Below, in pieces: positions 20,691-30,952 of a stretch of DNA of 64,000 nucleotides. The stretch comes from Heterocephalus glaber (Eukaryota > Chordata > Mammalia > Rodentia > Bathyergidae): contig NW_004624776.1 of NCBI RefSeq assembly GCF_000247695.1, positions 11,985,021-12,049,020 of the forward strand, in the 5' to 3' direction. The position numbers were made by a program, and so were the translations under genes. Within the stretch, counting starts at the first letter, position 1, and each line of letters starts with the position of its first letter. Below the pieces are notes generated by a model. It ran no database searches and was not told the DNA's origin. It saw only the letters and a list, made by a program, of their open reading frames with translations.

Positions 20691-20917
20691 ATATATTTTA
20701 TTATAATTTTTTAAAAGATAAAGATACTGGAAGCCAAAAATATATGTTGCCTATTTTGAAATTCTGAGAAAGCTGGCCCTGAATGAAGTTGAGGTTTTGG
20801 TTTTGGTTTTGTGAGAGAAAGAAGGAGGGAAGTGTTGCAGTGACTGCTTTTTATTCCAGAGTTCCTGTTTCTGAGTCCTCATTGGTAGGCATCAGGGTGT
20901 CTTTCACTATTCAGCTG

Positions 20918-21100
20918 AGCAACAGCAGCCTGCTTGGTTACCATTTATTTTATGCCTCCCATGGTGTCAGGCAACCCAGGCAGTTTCTGTCATGAGTCAC
21001 AACAACCCCGATTAGGTAGGTGTTATTTTCTCTATTTACAGTTGGAGAAACTGAGGCACAGGAACTCTTCCTGAGTTGAAGAGCTGATAGATGGAGAAAT
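20918..21100 (+). repeat. MIR SINE fragment
   Basis: 'accatttattttatgcctcccatggtgtcaggcaac', 'cacaacaaccccgattaggtaggtgttattttctctatttacagttggagaaactgaggcacagg' match the MIR core. Confidence 0.75.
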
Positions 21101-21192
21101 CCTGTTTGGGTAAGTTCCCTTTTCTCATAAGATCAATATTTATATTCCCACATCTTTAATCACTTGTGGAAAACATGGAAATAGAAAATAAA

Positions 21193-21645
21193 CATCTTCC
21201 TATGTCTTCTTGACAGTGGATGAGAGAACCAAAGTGAGTAGAAGAGTCTAATTAAACCAGAAAGGTTTATTTTAGCTTGAGGGTTCAGAAGTTTCAGTTA
21301 ATGGTCAGCTGACTCCAAAGCAGAAACCTCATGGCAGAAGGGCATGGTGGGAAAAAGCTGCTCACCTCATGGAAGCCAGAAACCAGAGGACAGGGGAAGA
21401 GCCCAAGAAAAGATAAACCCTTCAAACACATGCTCCCAGCAACCTACTTCCTCCAAAGAAGACCCTACCTCCTAATAACTCATTTGGTTATGAAGTCATC
21501 AATTAATTAATCCACTGTTAAGTATAGCACCCTATGATCCATTCATCTTTCTAGGCCCTACCTCTGATACTGCTGCCTTGGGGATCAAGCCCTTAATCCA
21601 CAAGTCTTTGAGAGGACACTTTGTATTTAAACTATAACATTACTT
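21193..21645 (-). mobile_element. MaLR-type LTR, antisense
   Basis: 'aaccagaaaggtttattttagcttgagggttcagaagtttcagt', 'aaaaagctgctcacctcatggaagcc', 'cctacctcctaataactcatttgg', 'gataccactgctgccttggggatcaagccc' type order, ending 'aactataacat'. Complete antisense LTR of the MST/MLT kind. Confidence 0.75.
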
Positions 21646-22788
21646 ACCTTAGATATTTCATTATAGTAAAGTTGATAGTACAGGTGGTTAATACAAGTGG
21701 TCTCTTCTCTAGAGCCTCCAGAGCCTTCTCTTGAAAGAAGGAAATCACAGAGGAGATGGTGATTTGATTATCCAAATGTGGCCTGAAAGTCTCTCTGCAG
21801 ATGTTGACTATAAAAGTGGAAGATTCTCTGTCTCCTGGGTATCATTGCTTCTAAGTGTACATGGAGCACTTTTGGAAACTACATTTGTCCTTTCATGCTG
21901 TGAAAGTACCACTTATCAGATTGCTACTTGAGAATACTCAGAGCACTCCATTCATTCAGTTAGGTAATAATAACCACATGGTTACACAAGAACTTGCAAA
22001 GAGGGAATTAACTAACCCATGAAGCTTTTAGTATTTATTCATGCCTTAGGAGTCACTTGTGCTCTGAGAAACTTTTCAAACAAGAAGTTTTTTAAGATCT
22101 CATAAATTTTTTCAAATATCCGTCTCTAAGTAAACTGTTAAAATGCCACCCATAATAGGAATCCATTCTTTTCTGTCTTAAATAACTTAAATCATCCATA
22201 TGGAAGATTAAAACAGTATTTGGAGAAAAGTGATTAGTCATTATCAGCAGACATTTGTTACTTGTACCTAAAAGCTCAGGGATGTAAGTTTCTCCTTCTT
22301 CCCTCCCCTCTCCTCCCCATCACCCCCCACCCTGTTTCATCAATTGAACATTTAGGTCCAAACTTTTTACTCCATTTTCATTCTATTGAAAAATTCTATA
22401 TCTATTATCCTGGGATTACTCAGATACATATTTCCAATATTTCATCGGAAGCTTTTTTGCCATTTTGTATCACTAAATTCTTGATGTTTCAAGTGGTTAT
22501 TTTTTTGAAGGTCACTTTGAATATTGTATTCTTATTGACTTCCAGTCAAGTTTTCTTCTGGAAAGAATATACCTTAACATGACAGGAACAAATCTTAAGT
22601 TATTAGTGGATAAGAGGAGACAGCCAGGTTTCAGGGTGATGACAGGTAGGATTTTAATCTTTCTCTAGTTGTTTGATGCTTTCTAAAGAAGCATATATTT
22701 TCATGCATTACTAATGTAATTAATATTAAAATTTTAAATAAGTATAGACAATCACATAACAAAAACATGATCCACTTGATTTGGAGGT
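21646..22788. other. Unique DNA
   Basis: A plus-strand open frame of 106 codons (22,262-22,582) is hydrophobic in places but carries no recognised motif and has no supporting signals. Nothing else seen. Confidence 0.45.
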
Positions 22789-23266
22789 TGTATTAGTCAG
22801 GCTCTTTTAGAGAAATGATCAATAGGATATACACACACACATAGATACAGGGACAAGGGGAAAAGAGAGATAGAGAGAGAGCTTTATTGCAAAACCTTGG
22901 CTTGTGAGAGTGTGGATGTTGAGAAGCCCTAAGAGCTACAGTTGGCAAGCTGGAGACCCAGGTAAGTTTATGGTGTAGGTTCTAAGTCCAATACTGGACA
23001 GACAGTAGAAAATTGATATCCCAGCTCAAAGACAATAGGCAGAAAGGGAGTGAGTTCTCCCTTGCTCGTCCTTTCTGTTGCATTCAAGCCTCCAACAGAT
23101 TGGATAAGGCCCACCCATACCAGAGAGGGCAACTGGTTTACTCAGTCTACCAATTTAAAATGTTAATCTCATCTAGAAACACTCTGACAGACATCCTCAG
23201 AAAAATGGTTAGGCAAACATCTGGGCATTCTGTGGTTCAGTCAAGTTAACACATAAAATTATTTAC
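22789..23266 (-). mobile_element. MLT2-type ERVL LTR, antisense
   Basis: Plus strand reads 'tgtattagtcaggctcttttagagaaatgatcaataggatat' (the LTR 3' end in antisense), then a CA/GA-rich tract, 'aaggcccacccataccagagagggcaa' and 'gtcaagttaacacataaaatt' (its 5' end). Confidence 0.8.
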
Positions 23267-24519
23267 TTTTACATGCACACACAGAGATATAGTTGTGTGT
23301 ATGCATGTTTACGTATGCATATATCCCTACTCAAGAACACAGAAATGAGAGACTCAGCCATCAATAGCACTTCCCAACTGATAATTTTACCACTTGCCAC
23401 TTTCAGAGCTTTACTTTCACTATGACCCTATGCATCTTCATGAACATAGTTCTGGCTTATAATGAATTATCAGTGAGATGTGCTATTTCATTATATTTAG
23501 AAAATCTTATGACTTTAACATTGCCATTTGTAAAGAACCTTGGAAAGGGCATGATGGAATTAAAAGATTCTAAAATACCAGAATTTTATTATTAATGTTA
23601 ATTTACAAATTAAATTATATATCAGGGGTTAAATCGGAAGTGATAAGGATACAAAATCCAGTAACTAGCCATGATCAACAGGAAAAGTATGAGTGTTTAT
23701 TTGGTATGTTTCCTCATGTCCTCTATTCACTACATCCTTTTATAAATGAAACTACTTCTCAAATTACTGTTTATGCAGTGATTTTCTGTCCTTTGACACA
23801 AACATATATGAGGTATCATATTCCTATGAATAAATGGAGAATACAATGAAAATAGCTAAAACAAAGGAACTTATCTGGTTTCTTAGAGAGCTCATTAAAT
23901 TAATCTCCCTCAGTTCTTAGGGTGACTAAGCTTGGGAAATCAGGCTCAGGAACATGTGTTGCACAGAAGAAGAATCTGTAATTTCAGGAAAAAAAGAAAA
24001 CATGGAGACAAATGTTACTTCAGCTTATTTGGCTTAAATACATGGCATTTTTCAGATGTAGGGGAGAAGACAAGGTTGTGCAAGTCTACCCTCATCTTCA
24101 ATTTGCAGTGCCTTGTTTAGTGGCATAATCCATGCTCCCAGCAGTAAGAGATAGCACGCCTAATTACTTAAGAGACCCAGAGAATAGCAGCAAGATCTTC
24201 ATTAACGGAGGTGTTTCTGGCCCCTTGTGCAGCTTCCTTGGATAAGCTGATTACGGCTTTATTGGGCCCAGCCTTTTCAGGACCGCGGACAGCGCTGTCG
24301 CAGCGGGGAATGCTTTTCCTGTTCCATTCTCTTTCCTTTGTACAATTTTAGAGGAAAGTAGACCTGAAGGATTAACTCTTAACATCTCTGCTGGGCAGAG
24401 GAGAGAACTGATGTTCATACAAATTAAATGGCATATACAAATCACATGAAAAAATACAAAAAGCCGTCTTGGCAGTAACATAAAGTTTAGGGAAATGATC
24501 ACTTCAAACAAATGGGTTT
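23267..24519. other. Unique DNA
   Basis: No gene recognised. A short CpG-containing patch at 24,270-24,310 ('caggaccgcggacagcgctgtcgcagcgggg') stands out against AT-rich surroundings. Confidence 0.45.
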
Positions 24520-24690
24520 AAATCCATTCTATTCTGTGTAGAATGTGAGATTCAGTTTCTTCATTTTGTATAATGGGTATAAGAATGTCTTCTGTGCATC
24601 TGTGAGGACCAGAGGCAAAACAAATAAAATGCCTAACAAGACTTGACAAAGAGTAAGGGTTCCATAAATGATAGCTGATAATGAAATCAA
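24520..24690 (+). repeat. MIR-type SINE fragment
   Basis: 'gagattcagtttcttcattttgtataatgggtataagaatgtc', 'gtgaggaccagaggcaaaacaaataaaatgcc' and 'agagtaagggttccataaatgatagct' follow the common MIR-associated 'cctcatctgtaaaatgggg..' pattern. Confidence 0.6.
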
Positions 24691-25545
24691 CTTTCAACCT
24701 ACACACACCATACTGAGAAAAAACTAAGTTGCAAAATACCACTGAAGCTGCTATTAGCACCCCAAAGGAGTGAAGCAGTGAATTCCAGATAACTCAGAGT
24801 TCTACCTGACTCTTTGTAAGTCATACATACTTACTCTTTAGGGCAAGAAGTTTCAAAGGTAACTGTGATATACCCCCCTTTATTCTCAGATTATAAGATT
24901 TTAGTACTGTATTAGCCAAAGCATATTTACATAGCTAGGTCATTTGAACCAGAATTTGGCAACTCCAGCAAATTAGACCATTCTATTCAATCTCAAAACC
25001 TTGCTCTCTAGCCTTCTAGACTCTTTCACAGTCTCTTTTCTATATCCATGTATCTCCCTTTCATAGGACTAATATCACTACTATCCAAACTCTTTTCTTC
25101 TCCTCTTACCCCCTCCACCTTGTGTAGGATATTTACTGAATGACTGCTGTGTGAAAAATGCCACGTGAGAAGGCAGACACAGTTCTTGGCTTCATGGAGC
25201 ACCTATCTGAAGGAGAAAACAGCATTAAATAAGCAATTACCATAGAGTAGGAGTGTTATCAGCTATAAAGATCATCCTGTTTCAAAGAAGTAAAGAATAA
25301 CTCTTTTTTATAAGAGCTTAAGGACTCTCATCCACATTGAAGAAAAGTGACATAGGAAATCATTATCATTGTAATAGTCTGGTTGTTACCTCTGCAGCGG
25401 ATGCATAATGGTAAAAACCCAGTATTGCAAACCTCCTAAAGTGAAATATAAAAGTTTTATTATTGCTGTCATAGTTTCCTCTATTGGAAAAATATCAGAA
25501 TGCATTTTTTAAAGAATGTATCTAATGGAAAAAAGAGAAATATTC
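24691..25545. other. Mostly unique DNA with one old repeat
   Basis: At 25,120-25,260 'gatatttactgaatgactgctgtgtg..cacagttcttggcttcatggagcacctatctgaag' resembles an old repeat also glimpsed at 27,410 and 36,875. The rest is featureless. Confidence 0.4.
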
Positions 25546-25560
25546 AAGAAGTACATTAAA

Positions 25561-25645
25561 GGGCCAGGGATTTAGCTCAGTGGTTCCGGCACCTGCCTTC
25601 CAAGCTCAAGGTCCCAAGTTTGATCCCTGGTACCAAAAAAAGAAA
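25561..25645 (+). mobile_element. Young tRNA-derived (ID-like) SINE
   Basis: 'ggccagggatttagctcagtgg' A box, 'aagtttgatccctgg' B box, 'taccaaaaaaagaaa' tail. An exact 12-base duplication AAGTACATTAAA lies at 25,549-25,560 and 25,646-25,657. Confidence 0.92.
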
Positions 25646-25657
25646 AAGTACATTAAA

Positions 25658-26337
25658 ATATATATCACAAAGCCCTGAATTCTACCAATAATCACATTGG
25701 AAAGGATGCAATGGAATTCTAAAGTTGAGATTATTGACAGGTCAGTCTGGACTGAGTGGTTGGGAGTTGATTTTATGACTAATCCAGATGCTGAACATGT
25801 ACATTGTACATGCTTTTCTACTTTTGAGCCACATTACTCCATTTATTGCAGATATTTCACATCTAAGGCTTATTATATAAAGCATATGTTGTATTAATAA
25901 GGATTTGTATGCAAATCTTCATCCTCGAAGAACTTTGAGATCATTAATTAATACACTCATGCTCTCATTCTAAGAGGCAAGTTTTGCACCCTTATTTTCA
26001 GACTTCAGACTATGTGCATTTCCTCTCAGGATGTTCAGGGAAGCAGTAATGGGACTTGGGTATTAAGTATGCAAAATCTTTATCCTCATCGGTGGAAAAG
26101 GCCTTTAATTATGTGCTCCCTTGCTCTCTTCTCTTTAACTTTCTTTTTCCTATTTTATTCTCACCAATGTTAGAGATCAGTAGTTTAAAAACACTTAGAG
26201 ATTAGTAGTTAAGGAATGAATCAGCAGAAGACAAAGAAATGAAATTGAAAAGAAAAAGTATTCAGTTTGTACCTAAATTATACTAACTTACATGTACCTA
26301 ACTTTTCTTCCCACAATTTACTATTTTACTACAAGAA
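25658..26337. other. Unique AT-rich DNA
   Basis: No gene or repeat recognised. Confidence 0.45.
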
Positions 26338-26641
26338 TGATAGCTGCCCTGTATTGAGTGTTGTATCTACCAGGCATTATGCCAGGTACAAGGGATAAAG
26401 ACATTTTTTTCCTGAGAAAAACAAACTTCTGCCTTCAGAGAATTTATGGAATATTAGAAAGACATTCTTGGAATCTGGTAACTTTGATATGATAAGTATG
26501 ATAATTGTACTAATAAGTTGTAAAGACTACATAAAGAAAGCATATTTGCCCTAATCTGACAGACATGGAAGAGTTACTATTGGAGTTGATATCTTGGCAA
26601 AGTTGTATAAAATGAATAGGGGTTATCAAGGTGAAGTGACT
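26338..26641 (+). repeat. Ancient interspersed repeat, class not assigned
   Basis: 'ttgagtgttgtatctaccaggcattatgccaggtacaagggataaagac' and 'ctgccttcagagaatttatgg' follow an old mammalian LINE/SINE-derived pattern; the 3' part becomes unreadable. Confidence 0.45.
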
Positions 26642-27010
26642 TAGTGTGTTTTCTGTAGCTATAGCTGAGACTGAGCACTTTATAAAGAAAAGATATTTAT
26701 TTAGCTCACAGTTCTGGAGGTCAAAGAGTTAGTGTTCTAGCAATGATACCGTGACTGTATCATGGATGTGGCAAAGATACAGGAAGGAAACTGGCCATCT
26801 ACAGAAGGAGCCAATCATGTGAGGAGGCTTTACTTTATAACAACTCACTCTCATGAGAACTCTCTTATTTGGGAAGCCAACAGTAATCTCTTCTAAGGTC
26901 TCATCACTTAATTACATTCCACTAGATCCACCTCTTAAAGGTTCCATCACTTTAATGGCACCGTCTTGGGGATCAAGTTTCCAGCAATGAACCTTTTCAG
27001 GACACTTGCA
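26642..27010 (-). mobile_element. MaLR/MLT-type LTR, antisense
   Basis: 'tgtgttttctgtagctatagctgagactgagc', 'gatatttatttagctcacagttctggagg', 'tctcatcacttaattacattccactagatccacctcttaaagg' and 'ccgtcttggggatcaagtttcc' are in antisense LTR order. Confidence 0.7.
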
Positions 27011-27407
27011 AATCCTATCCAGACCATAGCCAGGGAGAGCCTTTCCAGGCCAAGATATGGTATGAGCCCCAGCAAGGAGTTTAGGCCCACAATGGTTGGT
27101 ATGGTGCACAAAGCAGTTGGGGGAAGAAGCAGGTTGGGAAAGCAGAAAATTGTTTAGCTTTGTTATTTCATAAAGTTAAAGGCGAAGAGTGAAGGAGTTA
27201 AATTTGGAGCATTGATAGAGGTCAACTCCATAGCTAATGAGAAGCCATAATTTTCCTCTGGTGGGAGTATATTATCTACATTGTAGACATTTTGTGGAAT
27301 GAACCTGGATTCCCAAATATATTTTTCATAAAATGTATTTCCTTTATCTGAGCTTCTAATGGCACCACAGTTTCTCATGATTCTAAATGAGATAAAGATT
27401 CTTCTGC

Positions 27408-27550
27408 CTATCCAGTCACTCTGTGAATATTGGTGTCAAGCTCTGCACTAGGCAACACGGAGTGAAGGCTTAGAAAATCACATAACCCGCAAGGAACCCA
27501 CAATCCAGTAGGGGAAAGAAGCAAGAACAAACACCAACAATTCTCCAACT
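27408..27550 (+). repeat. Ancient interspersed repeat fragment
   Basis: 'tgaatattggtgtcaagctctgcactaggcaacacgg' and 'aaggaacccacaatccagtaggggaaag' are in the order of the old repeat also present at 25,120 and 36,875. Confidence 0.4.
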
Positions 27551-27654
27551 CTGGGGATATGAACAAATATAAGTATGCCAAGGAGATATGGGAGCATGGA
27601 CCAGGCAGGGTTGGAACCAGGCTTAGATTGTCAAAAATGTGCCACACCATAGAA

Positions 27655-28330
27655 GGCTAAAACAATATATATTTATTGTCCCCCAGTTCTAAAGGTAAGA
27701 AGTCTAAGATCCAAGTGTTTGCAGGATTGGTTTCATCTCAGATTACTCCTCTGAGTTTGCAAATAGTGGTTATGTTAGCTTTATGTCACTATAAACTTTA
27801 TAAGATAGTCAGTTTATATAGAGACAAGGCTTATGTTAGTCACAGTCCATTATCTGTTGACCTCACTGCTTTCAGGCCCAGGTTGAGGCAGCAGATCATG
27901 GCAGGGAGAAAAACATCTTACCTCATGGGTAGGAAGCCAAAGTGAGGGTTCTATTATTCCCTTCAAGGACCTGCCCTCAATGACCTAAAGATCTCCCACC
28001 AGGCTCTGCCTCTTAAAGGCTCCCCCACCTCTCAGTATTACCACACTGTGGACCAAGCCTGCAATACATGGGCCTTTTGTGGACACTCAAGATTTAAACT
28101 GTAGCAGCCATCTCCTTGCTTTGTCCTCATCTGGCTTTACCTCTGTGCATAAGGCATCTCTAGTATCTCTGTGTGTCCAAATTTTCTCTTAAATGACAAT
28201 AATCAGATTGGATTAGGGTCCAGCCTCATTTCCACTTAATCATCTCTAAAGGCCCTTTCTATAAGTACAGCCACATTATGAGGTGCTGGAGGTTAGAGCT
28301 TCAGCATACAAATAATGTTAAAGGGACACA
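27655..28330 (-). mobile_element. MLT1-type LTR, antisense, split by another LTR
   Basis: Two pieces of one antisense MLT1: 27,655-27,773 ('tttattgtcccccagttctaaaggtaagaagtctaagatcc') and 28,103-28,330 ('tctccttgctttgtcctcatctggc', 'tctctgtgtgtccaaattttctctt', 'agattggattagggtccagcctcatttcc'). The piece between is a separate MaLR LTR. Confidence 0.65.
27774..28102 (-). mobile_element. MaLR-type LTR nested in MLT1, antisense
   Basis: Begins 'tgttagctttatgtcactataaactttataag', has 'gcagcagatcatggcagggagaaaaacatcttacctcatgg' and 'ggctctgcctcttaaaggctcccccacctctcagtattacc', and ends 'tgtggacactcaagatttaaactgtagca'. Inserted into the MLT1 that surrounds it. Confidence 0.7.
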
Positions 28331-28524
28331 TTGAGCCCCTAGCTTGGGGCTAGAAATGGGATCTCCAAAGTTACCCAAGGAGAGATGCTTGAACTTACTC
28401 CTGGGAGCAAATGAGGAAACAGCTGAGGGCTTAATACAGAGGAGTGGTCAGTGGAGATCTGTGTTTGGAAGAAATCACTGCTCACAGGGAGACTGGAGAG
28501 GCTGCTGTTGTTGTTTTGAAAAGA

Positions 28525-28810
28525 ATGAGAGTCTGAACAAAGGCAGGAGGAAGCAAACCATAAGCTCTTCACTTCATGACAGCTAGGAAGGAGAGGGTTG
28601 GGGCAGGAACAAAATATACCTTTAAATGCCACAGCTCCAGTGGCCTCCCTTCTCTAACTAGGCCCCGCCTCTTCCTTAGACCACTGAAATATGAATTTTT
28701 TCAATGGATTAATCCACTGAGGAAGTTAGAACTCTTGTGATCCGATCAACCCAAATCCGAACCCAGCGTATGAGCCTTTGGGAGAACATTTAAAATCCAA
28801 TTTGTAATAC
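28525..28810 (-). mobile_element. MaLR-type LTR fragment, antisense
   Basis: 'ttcacttcatgacagctaggaagg', 'aactaggccccgcctcttccttagacc', 'tttttcaatggattaatccactgaggaag' and 'gagcctttgggagaacatttaaaatcc' are antisense MaLR landmarks. Confidence 0.7.
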
Positions 28811-28907
28811 CTTCCAAAGGCATGCAGGCTATGACCTGCTGCCTCTAACTAGGCCCATGAAGTTTCCATCACCCTGCACAATAAGCACCACTAGCTGGGA
28901 ATGAAGC

Positions 28908-29350
28908 TGGTTGAGTTACTTTTCTCATTGGTGAGACAAAATACCCAACAGCAAAATTAAAGGAGGAAAGGTCTATTGTTGCTCACAGTTTATAGAAGTT
29001 TCAGTCCATAGTTTGCTGGCTACGGGTGGCCTGGAAGAGGGGCATCACAGAGAAGAAACAGTCCTTGGCAAAGCAGAACAGGCAGAAGGCACCAAGCAGC
29101 AAGTGAAGCAGCAGCAGCCTGCCTCTTCCTTTTATCCCTTCCAGGCTACCTGGCTTTCGGGTGGTGCCACCCACAAGGTTGGCCCTTCCTATTATCCATA
29201 CCCAGAACTGTGCCAGACCAATCAGTGGACTAATTCAGTAACCACACACCCTTTATCCCAGCATCACACACTCTAGATCCACCACCTCCGAAAAGCCTCA
29301 CCTATGACCACATGAGGTTTTGGGGGGACATCTAGACACAAGCCATAACA
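28908..29350 (-). mobile_element. Solo LTR, antisense (copy B)
   Basis: About 440 bases from 'tggttgagttacttttctcattgg' to 'agccataaca'. It matches the LTR at 17,851-18,310 along its whole length, including 'gtggcccttcc..attatccatacccagaact' and 'ttggggggacatctagacac'. Both copies are antisense. The shared sequence makes them one subfamily. Confidence 0.75.
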
Positions 29351-29374
29351 GAAGCCTTCAACGCAAAAGAGTCT

Positions 29375-29722
29375 TTTAAGGACACCAGACCCAAATTCCA
29401 ATAGCTTTGTTCCCAGAATGATGGTATTGGGAGGTGATGGGAACTTTAAGAGGTGGGAGGTCTTTGGATGACTGAAGGGCATTGTGGGAATGTGATCCCC
29501 TCCTCACTCTTTCTTGCCACCCAGCCATGAGGTGAGGATTTTACTTGACTGGACACACCTGCCTTGATATGCTTTCTCTCCTCAAGCCCAAAGCAACAAG
29601 ACAAATCAACCATGGACTGAAACCTGCAAAACTGTGAGACAAGATAAACTTTTTCCTTTTGTGAAATAAATTTCAAAGGTGTTTTTAAAATAGTGATGGG
29701 AATCTGACCACCACAACGTATC
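29375..29722 (+). mobile_element. MaLR LTR (MST-like), sense
   Basis: 'gatggtattgggaggtgatgggaactttaagaggtggg', 'cagccatgaggtgaggattttacttgac', 'aaccatggactgaaacctgcaaaactgtgagacaagataaac' in sense order. Confidence 0.75.
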
Positions 29723-29845
29723 ATATGGCTAAAATAAAAGAATGAAATTTTGTTAATAGGGTAAGTTGTATTTCACCAAAATCTATATGTTGCAGTCCTA
29801 ATGATATAGGGGAAATATATGCAACTCCCAAACCTGCTAGATATC

Positions 29846-30369
29846 TGAAATGTGAGTTCATGTTCTCTAAAATCGAAGAATGAATTCTAAGAACAATGGA
29901 GGTTAAGAGTAGGAAAAATTTATTGAGAGAAAGATAGCTTCTGTCTAAGAGAGACAGAAGGAGGACCAGAAAATGGGTTGCCTGCCCCCCCTGCTTTTCG
30001 AAGGAGTTTTATATGGCAAAGCCATGAGATGAGGCAGGTACAAAGTGGGACAAAACTATAAGACCCAATGGAAAATTACAAGGTGGGCATGAGGTGGGAC
30101 AAAATTATGACCAACCAATAAGTTTACAAGTACAGTCACCCAGATAATATTGATTAAATGGGGATCAAATGGGAAAACAAGTCACATACAAGGAATTTCC
30201 CACTTAGAATATCAATCACTGTTATCTATCTCTAGGGGAAGTAGCACCTTTTATTTTTTTTATAATGGTAACCAGTAAATGTGGCTTAATTGTTCTCCTG
30301 GTTGACTTCTGGCTGTGTTGGCTCCTTGAGGGCTGGTGCCTTGAGGGCAGCCCTGTCTTACTGCCTACA
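29846..30369 (-). mobile_element. Solo endogenous-retrovirus-type LTR with TATA box
   Basis: About 524 bases, flanked by AGATATC at 29,839-29,845 and 30,370-30,376 (the match extends one base further). On the minus strand it starts TGTAGGCAG and ends CACATTTCA, so it has TG...CA ends. A TATA box (ATATAAAA, plus coordinates 30,007-30,014) lies about 30 bases before the base corresponding to the 5' end of the two retrocopies. AATAAA is at 29,919-29,924. No gag, pol or env sequence adjoins it, so it is a solo LTR left by recombination. Confidence 0.8.
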
Positions 30370-30409
30370 AGATATCTAACTTATCTATCTATAATACTAA
30401 GTATAGTAT

Positions 30410-30745
30410 GTTAGGATATGATGTTCTTTTCTTCAAAGAGCCTTTAAAGAGATAATTAAGGTAAAATGAGACCATTAGAGTGGGCACTGATCCAGTGTGA
30501 CAGATGTCTTTATTAGAAGAGGAAATCTGGACCTACAGAAAGATGCCAGGAGTATGTGACCACAGAGCAACGGCCATGTGAGGACAAAGTGAGAAGACAG
30601 CCAAGGAGAGAGGCCACCACCAGTCCTGAAGACACCTTGATCTTAGACTTCCAGCTTCTAGAAGTTGAAGAAATCAGTGGCTGTTGTTTAAGCCCCACAC
30701 ACTGTGTACTTTATTATAGCAGCCAGAGCAGAATAATGCAATTAA
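30410..30745 (+). mobile_element. MLT1-type LTR, sense
   Basis: 'tttaaagagataattaaggtaaaatgagaccattagagtggg', 'tctttattagaagaggaaatctggac', 'gtgaggacaaagtgagaagacagcc', 'acaccttgatcttagacttccagcttctagaa' and 'tgttgtttaagccccacacactgtgtactttattatagcagcc' run in full sense order. Confidence 0.85.
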
Positions 30746-30867
30746 TAAACATTTTTTCCAGATAAGCTAAATTTGTTCTTCTAAGTATAAAACCTTTGAA
30801 AATATTACTGCATTTGTAAGGATACACACAAGTGTATGCACATGTGCACACATATGCACACACACTT

Positions 30868-30952
30868 TTTTTGTGTGGTGCTGAGGTTGAACCCAGAGCT
30901 TCAAGCATGCTAGGCAAGTGCTCTACCACCAAGCTACACCCTCCAGCTCCAA
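30868..30952 (-). mobile_element. ID-like SINE (older subfamily), antisense
   Basis: 'gtgtggtgctgaggttgaacccagagcttcaagcatgctaggcaagtgctctaccaccaagctac' is the complement of an ID body; T-run at 30,868 is its A-tail. A CA-rich stretch (30,822-30,866) precedes it. Confidence 0.75.
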
